A stretch of 64,000 nucleotides of DNA from Candidatus Poribacteria bacterium (GTDB taxonomy: Bacteria; Poribacteria; WGA-4E; WGA-3G). A program made the translations under genes and the position numbers. The DNA is taken from positions 1,384,856-1,448,855 of the forward strand of contig OY282374.1 of NCBI GenBank assembly GCA_958295815.1. Direction: 5' to 3'. Numbering within the stretch: the first letter of the stretch is position 1; each line of letters opens with the position of its first letter. The notes beneath the pieces were generated by a model. The model was not told the DNA's origin. It saw only the letters and a program-made list of their open reading frames with translations, and made no database searches. Positions 8,580 through 17,013 of the stretch are shown here, in pieces.

Positions 8580-9875
8580 CTATTTGGATTCGGTATCAAA
8601 ATCATCCTTTTCGACACTCGCGTTGGATTCGTCTGCTTCATCTGCTTCTTCGGGGTTTACGACAGACGTGTCCTCGTCTTGTACTTCTGCTGTTTCAGTT
8701 TCGGGACTGTCGGTGTCTAATTCTGTACCAACATCCGTTTCAGGCGTTATTGTATCAGTGGCGTTCTCTTCGGAGTTCGTGGATTCTGTTGCGTCTACAT
8801 TTTCTTCGTCCGGAGAGGGTTTAAAGAGTTCATCAATGGAAACAGTCGCTTCAGATTCGCCCTTTATGTCAACCTTCCAACCTGTCAATTTTGCGGCGAG
8901 TCTTGCATTCTGTCCACGTTGCCCGATTGCTAACGAGAGCTGATTATCCGGGACAATGACGCGGGCACTTTTATTCGCTTCGTTGAGTTCGACCCGACGG
9001 ACAGCAGCCGGCGTTAAGGCGTTGGCGATGAAGACGCTTATATCCTCGCTCCATTCTAACAGATCGATTTTTTCGTCGTCAAGTTCACTGACGATAGTTT
9101 GGACGCGAATTCCCTTAACCCCGACACATGTGCCGACAGCATCTATACCGTCCTCAAGTGCTTGGACAGCGACTTTTGCCCTATTCCCTGGATCCCGGGC
9201 GACTGCCATAATACGAACCTGCCCCTCATAGATTTCAGGGACTTCTTGCTCAAAAAGCATTGCGAGGAGATCGCGATGTGTGCGAGATACGACAACAGGG
9301 GCACCGCGTGCCTCGTTTTTCACTGCCAAAATCAAGCACTGCAGACGTTTACCGCGTTCGTAGGTTTGCGTGCGGGGCATTTCGCGAGGCGGCAAAAAAG
9401 CTTCGGTCTGTTCAAGGTCTAAGATGACTCCACCGCGTTCGAAACGCTGAACGTATCCGGTGACGACTTCTCCTTCGCGACCTGCGAATTCTTGGTAGAT
9501 TTTTTCTCGTTCTGCCTGTTTGATTTTTTGGAAAAGGATCTGCTTCGCTAATTGCGCTGGAATACGTCCAAACTCACTGGGATTGATTTCCACCTTCAGC
9601 ATCTGTCCGAGCTCAACGTCTGGTTGAAGTTTTTTAGCTGCCTCAACCGGAATTTCTGTTGAGAAATCGCGCATAATATTAACAACTTTTTTGGGGACGT
9701 AACACCTGATAACGCCTCTTTCGAGATTAATCTCCACAGAAATATTGGCATCCGGACCGTAAACTCGGCGTGCAGCGGCACGTAGGGCAGCTTCTATAGC
9801 TTCAACGAAAACGTGCTCAGGAAGTTCTGTTTGCGCTGTATTTTGACGAATAGCATTTTGGAGGCTTTCTAACAT
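8580..9875 (-). CDS. nusA: Transcription termination/antitermination factor NusA
   Basis: NusA binds RNA polymerase and affects pausing, termination and antitermination. The 431-residue protein has the N-terminal polymerase-binding domain, an S1 domain (EGEVVTGYVQRFERGGVILD near 135) and two KH domains (RDPGNRAKVAV; AIGQRGQNARLAAKLTGW). Residues from about 350 onward form an acidic Glu/Asp/Thr/Ser tail of some 80 residues, in the place where some proteobacterial NusA proteins have acidic AR repeats. No ribosome site is seen before the ATG; instead a GC-rich hairpin lies just upstream. Confidence 0.96.
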   Translation of the reverse strand: MLESLQNAIRQNTAQTELPEHVFVEAIEAALRAAARRVYGPDANISVEINLERGVIRCYVPKKVVNIMRDFSTEIPVEAAKKLQPDVELGQMLKVEINPSEFGRIPAQLAKQILFQKIKQAEREKIYQEFAGREGEVVTGYVQRFERGGVILDLEQTEAFLPPREMPRTQTYERGKRLQCLILAVKNEARGAPVVVSRTHRDLLAMLFEQEVPEIYEGQVRIMAVARDPGNRAKVAVQALEDGIDAVGTCVGVKGIRVQTIVSELDDEKIDLLEWSEDISVFIANALTPAAVRRVELNEANKSARVIVPDNQLSLAIGQRGQNARLAAKLTGWKVDIKGESEATVSIDELFKPSPDEENVDATESTNSEENATDTITPETDVGTELDTDSPETETAEVQDEDTSVVNPEEADEADESNASVEKDDFDTESK

Positions 9876-9885
9876 AAGTAATATC

Positions 9886-9911
9886 CGCGGGACCTTTTAC
9901 GGCAACCCGCG
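9886..9911 (-). promoter_or_regulatory. Hairpin directly upstream of the nusA start
   Basis: CGCGGG (9886-9891) pairs with CCCGCG (9906-9911) around a 14-nt loop, ending 11 nt before the nusA ATG, in the position where a ribosome site would be expected. It may limit nusA translation; there is no terminator-like T run. Confidence 0.4.
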
Positions 9912-9984
9912 TACTCCTTTCTGAATTTCTATATACAGGTCTGCTGAATATGAGTTTGCAAACTGCTCTTCCAGTTTTTGCCGA

Positions 9985-10434
9985 CTACCATTTCAGGTGT
10001 ATATGCGCATTTCGGATTTCTGAAATATTAATGGCGACGTGTTTGCCGTTAATTTGTGCCAAGACTACCTTCTCATCGGACACTTCTATCACAGTGCCTT
10101 GCATCTGATATTTTTTATCGTCTTTTGAATCGGCTTCTATTTGAACAGTACGTCCGCAATTTCGTTTAAAGTCTGCAGCGGTTCGCAGGGGCCTGTCTAA
10201 CCCAGGAGATGCGACTTCTAACTGTGTATAATTTGCCAAGTGTTTATGAACTTCTAAAATTGGTCGCACGACCCGATTGACTGCTTGGCAGTCTGATACC
10301 GAAAGACCACCGGGTTTGTGGATTAGGATCCGTAGTGTTTTTTCTTGCGTCTCAACATCCACGAGTTCAATGCCATCAAGGTCAAGTATTGGTGCTAACA
10401 GTTCAAGGATCGAGTTATTCTCGGTTGACGTCAT
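9985..10434 (-). CDS. rimP: Ribosome maturation factor RimP
   Basis: RimP acts in 30S maturation. Visible family features are ELLAPILDLDGIELVDVE at the N-terminus, the SVSDCQAVNRVV segment and VASPGLDRPLRTAADF. Length is 149 residues using the ATG at 10434, where homology begins; the frame is open back to 10509, but that extension (MCDETEMNREEPLL) is not family sequence and includes a run of Phe encoded by a T9 tract. There is no obvious ribosome site. It is the first gene of the nus operon. Confidence 0.9.
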   Translation of the reverse strand: MTSTENNSILELLAPILDLDGIELVDVETQEKTLRILIHKPGGLSVSDCQAVNRVVRPILEVHKHLANYTQLEVASPGLDRPLRTAADFKRNCGRTVQIEADSKDDKKYQMQGTVIEVSDEKVVLAQINGKHVAINISEIRNAHIHLKW

Positions 10435-10814
10435 AATTAGTATAAAAAAAAACGCGACATGTCCCAGTAGTAGAGGTTCTTCGCGGTTCATTTCGGTTTC
10501 GTCGCACACAGATAATCGGGAGCGGGTTCTGGTATAAAATTCTCACCCTTAACCTCGGGCTACTGCGTTGGGCAACTTCCACCGACGTTTAAGCAGCAGT
10601 GTGTTAATTCTCGCGGACCTGCCTCTATTGTTACATGATAGCCTTTTTCCTTTTTTTTATCAAGCAAATTGCTTGTAGTCTTATCGCAGGACCGAGAATT
10701 AGTGTGTTTCAAAAAATTCGATGACCTGCCACTGTAGTTGTGTAACTTATATATTAAATATAGTTCACAGACCGAGATTTCTGGCGAGGAAAAGATAAAA
10801 TTTCCAATGATTAC
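10435..10814 (-). other. Long untranslated leader of the nus operon
   Basis: About 380 nt lie between the predicted start of transcription and rimP with no convincing gene and no tRNA (a metY-type tRNA is found here in enterics). It contains a CAAGCAA-A-TTGCTTG palindrome (10661-10675) next to an 8-nt T tract, and a T9 tract just before the rimP start. No known riboswitch is recognised. Confidence 0.4.
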
Positions 10815-10820
10815 AACATA

Positions 10821-10850
10821 ATTGTATCATAGTCTATATTATAAAGTCAA
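10821..10850 (-). promoter_or_regulatory. Sigma-70 promoter of the rimP-nusA-infB operon
   Basis: Minus strand: TTGACT (10850-10845), 18-nt spacer, TACAAT (10826-10821). It is the best match in the intergenic stretch and lies about 390 nt before rimP. Confidence 0.65.
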
Positions 10851-10942
10851 ATTAAAAATTAGCGTGGCTAAAGCCTAAACTGTCTGATTGCACTTGTGGA
10901 AAATCAATTTCATTTTTGCCTAAGACATGCTATACTATTTTT

Positions 10943-11554
10943 ATGAGCATGTTTCGTGAACATTGGATCGGCGGGTTGGTTGCTTATAGCACCTTCTTCA
11001 TCGTTTCCTTTATCGCAACTATTGCTGTTTCAATCCTTTACGCAGTCCCAGCGGCGTGGAATCCAACTATCTCCTTGAATCCGTTAAAGGTTGTTGGTTG
11101 TTTTGCGATCGCCGTGTTATTTGGATTGTGGCCAGATGTTGACATCAAGAGCAAGAGCCAAAAAATATTCTATACACTTCTGTTTGTACTGAATGTCGTG
11201 CTAATTGTTTTTTGGCGAAGGTATCTCGAATCCGCATTGCTCGGTCTATTTGCAATGCTCCCCATTTTGAGTAAACATCGTGGATGGACGCATGCCAGAA
11301 TTACAATGGTTCTGCTTCCAGGACTGTTTCTGTTAGTGCCGATATATGCTGTGCATCCAGAGTGGTACAGCGGAGGTACACTCATAGATGCCTTCAATGC
11401 GTTACTTGAGTGGGAAGAACTGCCGGTTATTGTTCTCAGCGGCTTGCCATTCTACGTGGCGAGTTTCATCGGTTATGCGAGCCACCTCTATCTCGATGGC
11501 ATCTTATTTCGTTCCCGTAAAGCACAACGACAGAAGGCACGGGCAAGCCAGTGA
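10943..11554 (+). CDS. YdjM/DUF457-type membrane-bound metal-dependent hydrolase
   Basis: A 203-residue integral membrane protein with four or five hydrophobic segments. Family marks are GLWPDVDIKSKSQK near residue 56 (metal-binding D.D) and SKHRGWTHAR near 114 (H..WTH), followed by ASHLYLDG near the C-terminus, the pattern of the YdjM/DUF457 family annotated as membrane-bound metal-dependent hydrolases. The ATG at 10943 lies seven nt past a TATACT box, so the message could be leaderless; ATG at 10949 is the alternative. The next gene overlaps its stop (GTGA), indicating an operon. Confidence 0.75.
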   Translation: MSMFREHWIGGLVAYSTFFIVSFIATIAVSILYAVPAAWNPTISLNPLKVVGCFAIAVLFGLWPDVDIKSKSQKIFYTLLFVLNVVLIVFWRRYLESALLGLFAMLPILSKHRGWTHARITMVLLPGLFLLVPIYAVHPEWYSGGTLIDAFNALLEWEELPVIVLSGLPFYVASFIGYASHLYLDGILFRSRKAQRQKARASQ

Positions 11555-12885
11555 AAATTAGTTCCCGAACCCTCCAAGCGTTATTTCGCAACCCCATTAT
11601 GCTGGCACTTGACGATTTCACAAAAGCGCAGGGCGTGCGCCTCTATCTCGTCGGCGGCAGTGTCCGGGATTTGCTGCTTGATCGTCAAACCACAGACTTT
11701 GATTTTGCCCTCGCTTCCGATGCAATTCACTTTGCTAAAGCATTTGCTGCTGAGATCAGAGCGACCTGCATCGTACTTGAAGAGGATCCATCTACTGCCC
11801 GTGTGATTGTTAAGCAATATGACCCTTTATATCCATCACAGTTAGGCATGGATTTTGTGCAATTCCGAGCTGCCTCGCTCGCTGAGGACTTGCGTTTGCG
11901 AGATTTAACAATTAATGCCATGGCAATTGCGTTTGAGAATGTAGACGCCGTTACAGACCACGCTCTCGACTCGAATTCCCATCGTGTAATTGATCCGTGT
12001 GGCGGTATGAAAGACTTAGAAATAGGGCTGCTTCGATTTCCAAGTGAACATGTGGTCTTAGCAGATCCGATCCGTCTACTGCGGATTTACAGATTCGCGG
12101 CGCAGTTGGGATTCAAAATTTCCGAGAGTGCAATCGCCAGCGTACAGAAGCATCGAGGATTGTTACCGGGCGTCGCAGCGGAACGATGTCGGGATGAATT
12201 GATGAAGATTCTTGATGTTGAGAAAGCACATCTATATTTGCGACGGATGGATGTGATAGGGTTGTTGGCACAGGTTTTGCCCGTTGTAACCCGATCGCGT
12301 ATCTTATGGCAGCCACTTCAAACGTTTGAGGAGTCTCCAATTCCGAACCCACTCCGCGCTTATAGTGAGGAAATTAATAATTATCTCCAAGAAGAATTGG
12401 GCGATGGTGTTAGCCGCCGTTCCCTAATCAAGCTAAGTCTGCTTTTGGGTGATAACTTCGGTGATGTTGGAGAAGGTCTTCGGCTGAGTCGGAAAGCAAC
12501 GCAATTTATAGAATGCGTTGGGTCTAAGTACGAGCAGTTTTTTAAGGGTATGGACAAGCGATTAACTCGTGAACAGATAATTCGTTTCCTCAGAGGTACT
12601 ACATCCGATTGGTGGGGCGTGTTACTCTATACCGCAGCGGCACATCCAATTGATTCAGTCGTCCTTAAGCAGATCGCTGATACCTACTATGAACATATCC
12701 TACCAATCCGCAAGCAGGGGAGACTTATCACTGGCGATGATCTGATTCAGGTTTTCAACTTAAAAGAGGGAAAGCAGATAGGTGAATTGTTGGAAGAGGT
12801 CGAAAAACGTCAGTTTGCTGGTGAAATTCGGACGCGTGAAGAGGCACTTGCTGCTGTAGAGATATTAATCCGTCAGTCCCAATAG
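11551..12885 (+). CDS. CCA tRNA nucleotidyltransferase / poly(A) polymerase family protein
   Basis: Class II nucleotidyltransferase that adds or repairs the 3' CCA of tRNA, or adds A residues. The 444-residue protein shows YLVGGSVRDLLLDRQ, then TDFDFALA (catalytic Asp pair), FVQFRAASLAEDLRLRDLTINAMA and DPIRLLRIYRFAAQLGF, followed by a helical C-terminal half. It starts with GTG inside the stop of the upstream gene (GTGA). Two of the three tRNA genes in this window already encode CCA and one does not, so a CCA-adding enzyme is required. CCA-adding versus A-adding activity cannot be separated by eye. Confidence 0.88.
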   Translation: MKISSRTLQALFRNPIMLALDDFTKAQGVRLYLVGGSVRDLLLDRQTTDFDFALASDAIHFAKAFAAEIRATCIVLEEDPSTARVIVKQYDPLYPSQLGMDFVQFRAASLAEDLRLRDLTINAMAIAFENVDAVTDHALDSNSHRVIDPCGGMKDLEIGLLRFPSEHVVLADPIRLLRIYRFAAQLGFKISESAIASVQKHRGLLPGVAAERCRDELMKILDVEKAHLYLRRMDVIGLLAQVLPVVTRSRILWQPLQTFEESPIPNPLRAYSEEINNYLQEELGDGVSRRSLIKLSLLLGDNFGDVGEGLRLSRKATQFIECVGSKYEQFFKGMDKRLTREQIIRFLRGTTSDWWGVLLYTAAAHPIDSVVLKQIADTYYEHILPIRKQGRLITGDDLIQVFNLKEGKQIGELLEEVEKRQFAGEIRTREEALAAVEILIRQSQ

Positions 12886-12895
12886 ATTAGCTCGT

Positions 12896-13585
12896 CTAAT
12901 CGCTGTTTTTATTACTGTTTGTTTGATGTTTCCTGAGAAGGTTTGGAACCAATGATAACGCGAACATAAGTACACCAGCAATGCCGAGGTAGAGTGCTAT
13001 CTTCCATACGTTTCCCTCACCGCTAACGAACGCACCACCAAGTAGAACTAACGCTATTGTCCCCGGTAGCATGAATATAGCAGAAGTAAGAACGAATGTG
13101 GAAAACCGGATGCTGGTCAATCCATAAGCGTAATTTTGCAAGTTAAACGGAAAAATAGGGACCAAGCGTGTAAACATCAAAATCCGCCATCCTTGTTCTT
13201 CGACTTGTTCATCTATCCTGCGGAATTGGGCGTTGTCCTTGACCCATCCTTCAACGAGATCGCGCGCGACGTAGCGGGCTATCAGGAAAGCACAAGCGAC
13301 AGAGATAATAGAGGAGATAGAAGCATAAAAAACACCCCATAGCGGTCCGAAAATGAAACCGGCTAACACGGTTACCGGGGTGCCAGGAAGAAAGAAAATT
13401 GTAGATATAAGATAGAGTCCCATATAGACGAGTGGGGCGATTACCCCAAAACTTTCTACCCACGTTTTAATTTTCGGAACGTTTTCTAATCGGATGTGTT
13501 TTGTTATGCCATAGTGATGCAACACGAGATATACGACTGCAATGATGCCGACAGCGATCAGAATTTTAATTAAGCTTTTTTTCAT
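12896..13585 (-). CDS. TVP38/TMEM64 (DedA-related) membrane protein
   Basis: A 229-residue inner membrane protein of the VTT/SNARE-associated domain family, some members of which act as lipid scramblases or transporters. Visible are an N-terminal helix, FFLPGTPVTVLAGFIFGPLWG (the family re-entrant loop), ARYVARDLVEGWV, and FTRLVPIFPFNLQNYAYGLT followed by FMLPGT. It ends 10 nt from the convergent CCA-adding gene and begins inside the 3' end of the upstream gene (20-nt overlap). Confidence 0.85.
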   Translation of the reverse strand: MKKSLIKILIAVGIIAVVYLVLHHYGITKHIRLENVPKIKTWVESFGVIAPLVYMGLYLISTIFFLPGTPVTVLAGFIFGPLWGVFYASISSIISVACAFLIARYVARDLVEGWVKDNAQFRRIDEQVEEQGWRILMFTRLVPIFPFNLQNYAYGLTSIRFSTFVLTSAIFMLPGTIALVLLGGAFVSGEGNVWKIALYLGIAGVLMFALSLVPNLLRKHQTNSNKNSD

Positions 13586-15044
13586 CTTTTTTACTAATTG
13601 CCTCCAAGTAGTCTTTAATCTGTGTTTGATATTTTACAGGAATGCGGTTATTGTTAATGGCTTCAGCATACGCTCGCTCAGCATTGAGAATAACATCGTT
13701 GAAGGGTAGATACGGTGGCGCGTCGGCGCGAATCTCACCCGTGAAAACGCCGGAGAAACTTTCTGAGTCGCCGGATGGGGCGGTTGTAAGCGTCAAGTTT
13801 TCTCCATTCATTTGTAAGGCTTGTGTTTCATCTCCAGTCAGGGGTGTTGTTGGATTTCCTTCCGCTGTTGCGCTTTCTATTTTTCCGTCATTGGCTGATT
13901 CTGGTGTTGATTGAAGTTCAGCGTTCGATGTAGTTTCAGAAGTGCCCTGTACTTCACGAGTGCCTTCATTTTGTCCGGGTGTGCCGTCCATATTCGCAAT
14001 TCCTCCCCCAGAACTTGTCGTTTCAATATCCGCAAGTGCCAACTCTTTTCGATTGTCCATCAATTCCGCTTCCAACTGTGCAAGGTGTGTCAATGTTTCT
14101 GATTGCTGTAGTGCATCAATAATATCCTGCAATTGCTCTGGTGTAACCGTCTTCCCTTGAATTTGATCCAATGCGTTGCGGAGCGTGCCTTCTAGCAGAT
14201 TTTCAGCCAAGCGTTCAAAGAGAAGCTGCAGTTCCGCTTGAAGTTCAGGCGGTATATCAGCCTGCTCTGTGAGATTTTCCAATTCTGACGCGAGTTGGTC
14301 GGCGTCCATGCCGCGAAAACGTTGGCTCGTTTCTGTCGCTTCGGCAATAGCCTCTTGTTCTAATTTCTGTTTACGGACTTCTCTGTTTAAATTGCCGAGA
14401 TGTTCTTGTGCTGTATCGAGATCTGCTGCGGTTTTTAACTTGTTCACCGTATCACGAATTTGCTCTTGTAACATTGGGTTTTTTGCTTGCTTTACTTCAA
14501 GATTTTGGATTACCCGATCTAACACCTGCTCCTGCGACGCAGTGAGTGGCTCCGGCACCTCGTAGAAAGGTGGAATTATAAAAGAAATCCCTATCAACAA
14601 AAGCGGAATCGGGAACAGAGGCAATAACTTTGGGACACGGGTCGGACTTATTTTCTGGATGTCTAAGGTTGTCACAGTCTCTGCAGCATCTTGAATTTGG
14701 GATTCCGCGAACTCACCTCGTGGATTGCTCTGTATCAACTCAAATGCTGTACTAAGTCGTTCCTTGAGTTCCATTTTTTTGTCAACAAACAGGGCGACAG
14801 ATAGTAGATCTTTCCGATGTTTAACGCTGAAACAGACACCGAGGATTACCGCTGCGGAAATAATTATCCAACTGAGACTTGGCATTTGTATCGGTAGGAG
14901 GATTAGTCGGTTCAGAAGAAATAGAGTGGCAAGCAGAATTAGACCCCAGAAAAGTGTTCCTACAACTGTCCGCAAAAGTGCCTGCCGATACATCTTTGCC
15001 CGAACATCGGTTAGACAGTTTCTGATATGTTGTGCATCTAACAT
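13566..15044 (-). CDS. Unknown membrane protein with coiled-coil and Gln/Glu-rich region
   Basis: No family is firmly recognised. The 492-residue product has two hydrophobic helices near the N-terminus (about residues 24-45 and 54-74) and a third near 137-157 (LLPLFPIPLLLIGISFI), then a long hydrophilic helical region (about 170-350) rich in Gln, Glu and Leu, a Ser/Thr/Gly-rich linker, and a C-terminal segment YLPFNDVILNAERAYAEAI. That layout resembles DUF4175-like proteins found with MoxR/DUF58/BatA genes, but no such genes are nearby. ATG 15044 is preferred (AGGGG 11 nt upstream); ATG 15074 would overlap the previous gene. Confidence 0.75.
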   Translation of the reverse strand: MLDAQHIRNCLTDVRAKMYRQALLRTVVGTLFWGLILLATLFLLNRLILLPIQMPSLSWIIISAAVILGVCFSVKHRKDLLSVALFVDKKMELKERLSTAFELIQSNPRGEFAESQIQDAAETVTTLDIQKISPTRVPKLLPLFPIPLLLIGISFIIPPFYEVPEPLTASQEQVLDRVIQNLEVKQAKNPMLQEQIRDTVNKLKTAADLDTAQEHLGNLNREVRKQKLEQEAIAEATETSQRFRGMDADQLASELENLTEQADIPPELQAELQLLFERLAENLLEGTLRNALDQIQGKTVTPEQLQDIIDALQQSETLTHLAQLEAELMDNRKELALADIETTSSGGGIANMDGTPGQNEGTREVQGTSETTSNAELQSTPESANDGKIESATAEGNPTTPLTGDETQALQMNGENLTLTTAPSGDSESFSGVFTGEIRADAPPYLPFNDVILNAERAYAEAINNNRIPVKYQTQIKDYLEAISKKDEKKLN

Positions 15045-15067
15045 CTTGATCTGGTCCCCTTTGGATT

Positions 15068-16084
15068 TCACCATGCGAGTTTCTCTACTGTTGCCATAAC
15101 CGCATCTGGGGTGATTGCTGCAAGATTCTCACGCGCTTGATCAGTATGCGTGTCCCATTCTTTAGATGATAATGTTTTCATAAGCGGACAGGTTTCACTT
15201 GCAAGTACTGCGTGTTTGTCCCACGGTGGTGCCCATTGAATAAGGTTTGATGCGCCAAAGAGAGCAACGGTCGGTGTTTTAACAGCGGTGCTGAGGTGCA
15301 TTGGTCCTGTATCATTGCTTATATATAGATTACATCGTTGTAAGAGTGCTGCAAGTTGCATCGGGGTTGCTTGATTAACAATAACAGGCGAATGGGACAT
15401 CTGATCCGCTACTTGGCGCGCTAATTCACCTTCCCGCGGTCCCGTTGTAATGACAATGTGTGCACCGTAGGTTTCATGGAGTTGATCGCCGAGGATGGCA
15501 AAGTTCGATGCGTGCCATCGACGATAAGTGGTAGCTGCTCCTGGATTGAGACCAATAATAGGACTGCTGTCATTCAGTTTCTGGTTTTCAAGGAAATTAT
15601 TCATCCACGCGATACCTGCACTATCAACAAAGACTTCTGGTTCATCGTCTATAATTTCAATGCCCAGTGGGCGAACGACATCGAGATAACGTTGTGTTTC
15701 ATGCAGCGCGGTGTTATTCGGGACTGCGAGACTCATCAACTTCTTTCCGCCAGCATTCGTTTCAAATCCGACGCGAAACGGAATTCGAGCAAAAAATGTG
15801 TGGAGTACCAAACGGAAGGTGGGTTGTAACACAACAGCCATTTGGAACCTTCTTCGAGCGAGTTGGTAGATGAGCTTCGGCACCGAAGCCTGATAGGTAA
15901 GTACCTCATTCAGGTGTGGATTTGCGGATATCAAATCCTCTCGTGTGGGTGCCACCATATAAGCGATATAAGCATCTTGGAAGTGCTGGCGTAAAGCACG
16001 GATGACGGGTGTCGTCAAAATCGTCTCACCCAACGGCGCGAGTCTAATGATTAAGATCCGTTCAATCTGCTCAGGCTCAAACAT
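15068..16084 (-). CDS. Glycosyltransferase family 9 (heptosyltransferase-like)
   Basis: GT9 enzymes transfer heptose to the lipopolysaccharide core at the inner membrane. The 338-residue protein has the N-terminal ILIIRLAPLGETILTTPVIR, the LNPGAATTYRRW motif near residue 185 and the donor-binding NDTGPMHLSTAVKTPTVALF near 258. It suggests an LPS-containing outer membrane, consistent with TolC and Lpo-type lipoproteins elsewhere in the window. The ATG at 16084 is preceded by AAGGACAGG. It leads a three-gene minus-strand run with the unknown membrane protein and the TVP38-like protein. Confidence 0.88.
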   Translation of the reverse strand: MFEPEQIERILIIRLAPLGETILTTPVIRALRQHFQDAYIAYMVAPTREDLISANPHLNEVLTYQASVPKLIYQLARRRFQMAVVLQPTFRLVLHTFFARIPFRVGFETNAGGKKLMSLAVPNNTALHETQRYLDVVRPLGIEIIDDEPEVFVDSAGIAWMNNFLENQKLNDSSPIIGLNPGAATTYRRWHASNFAILGDQLHETYGAHIVITTGPREGELARQVADQMSHSPVIVNQATPMQLAALLQRCNLYISNDTGPMHLSTAVKTPTVALFGASNLIQWAPPWDKHAVLASETCPLMKTLSSKEWDTHTDQARENLAAITPDAVMATVEKLAW

Positions 16085-16152
16085 CCTGTCCTTATATAAT
16101 TTCTAATTTCGCCAGTTGAATCTTATCGATCTGTTGTTTTTGAGTCGGTTTA

Positions 16153-16181
16153 TTGCTAATTTTCGTGGGTAACGGTATAAT
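16153..16181 (+). promoter_or_regulatory. Sigma-70 promoter of the CPBP protease gene
   Basis: TTGCTA (16153-16158), 17-nt spacer, perfect TATAAT (16176-16181). It argues against translation starting at the TTG at 16153, which is the -35 box. Confidence 0.7.
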
Positions 16182-16206
16182 ACCCGAAAACCTACGGGAT
16201 GTCAAC

Positions 16207-16941
16207 ATGATCTTTCACGTCCAAACTTTAAAAGAAAAGTATCTACGGGGTTGGGATCGACAGTCAACAGTCATTTTACTTGCCTCCGCGCTGCTATTGA
16301 CGCTGCACAGATATTATAGTCGACGGAGTTTTTTCAATCGCCATTTCGCTGAATATCTCGAATACGGACCGCTTTCAGATAGTTATCCTTATTATTACTG
16401 GTTTTTGACAACGGCGATAACATTGCTAATTGTTCCCGCGGTTGTCGCCAGGTTCGGAACAACGGAGCGGTTGAGGGACTACGGGTTCCGGCTCGGAAAT
16501 CAGAAACTCGGATGGAGCGTGACTGCGGTGGCATGGGTTCTGATGGTTCCAGTGGTTATCCTTGCTGTCATTGTATATCCGCCTTTCGTAGCGAAGTATC
16601 CGCTTAGCAAGGTAGTCGCAGGCAGTTGGCAGACGTTTTTACCGTATCAACTGGCTTATGGCGTGTACATGTTTTCTTGGGAATTTTTCTTCCGTGGGTT
16701 TATGCTCTTCGGCTTGGAACGGAGATTCGGGAACTACAGCATTTTGATTCAGACGATTCCTTTTGCGGTGATGCACTATTCAAAGCCGTTACCGGAGGCA
16801 CTCGGTTCAATTATTGCCGGGGTATTGCTCGGTATACTCGCGTTAGAGACCCGCTCATTTATTTATGGAGCAGCAATTCACTGGCTTGTCGCGATGACAA
16901 TGGATATAGTGGCTGTTACCTTTCCAAGGTTTTGGGGTTGA
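16207..16941 (+). CDS. CPBP (CAAX/Abi) family intramembrane metalloprotease
   Basis: Integral membrane protein of 244 residues with about seven hydrophobic segments. CPBP proteases use glutamates and histidines inside the membrane. Here the first motif reads SWEFFFRGFML (E...R retained, but the first Glu of the usual EE pair is Trp), and the second reads IPFAVMHYSKP (His). The ATG at 16207 is chosen because the -10 box of its promoter ends 25 nt upstream; frames extending further would start inside the promoter. The stop overlaps the -35 box of acs. Confidence 0.82.
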   Translation: MIFHVQTLKEKYLRGWDRQSTVILLASALLLTLHRYYSRRSFFNRHFAEYLEYGPLSDSYPYYYWFLTTAITLLIVPAVVARFGTTERLRDYGFRLGNQKLGWSVTAVAWVLMVPVVILAVIVYPPFVAKYPLSKVVAGSWQTFLPYQLAYGVYMFSWEFFFRGFMLFGLERRFGNYSILIQTIPFAVMHYSKPLPEALGSIIAGVLLGILALETRSFIYGAAIHWLVAMTMDIVAVTFPRFWG

Positions 16942-16966
16942 CACGTCCACAACTTTGCTATAAAAT
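16938..16966 (+). promoter_or_regulatory. Sigma-70 promoter of acs
   Basis: TTGACA (16938-16943, overlapping the stop of the protease gene), 17-nt spacer, TAAAAT (16961-16966); acs starts 47 nt downstream. Confidence 0.65.
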
Positions 16967-17013
16967 ATGCTGTATAACAACTTGTAGATCTATAGAGGAG
17001 ATGAAAATATAAA

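Noticed and set aside
10510..10820. Initiator tRNA before rimP
   Set aside because: No acceptor or T-loop pattern was found on either strand.
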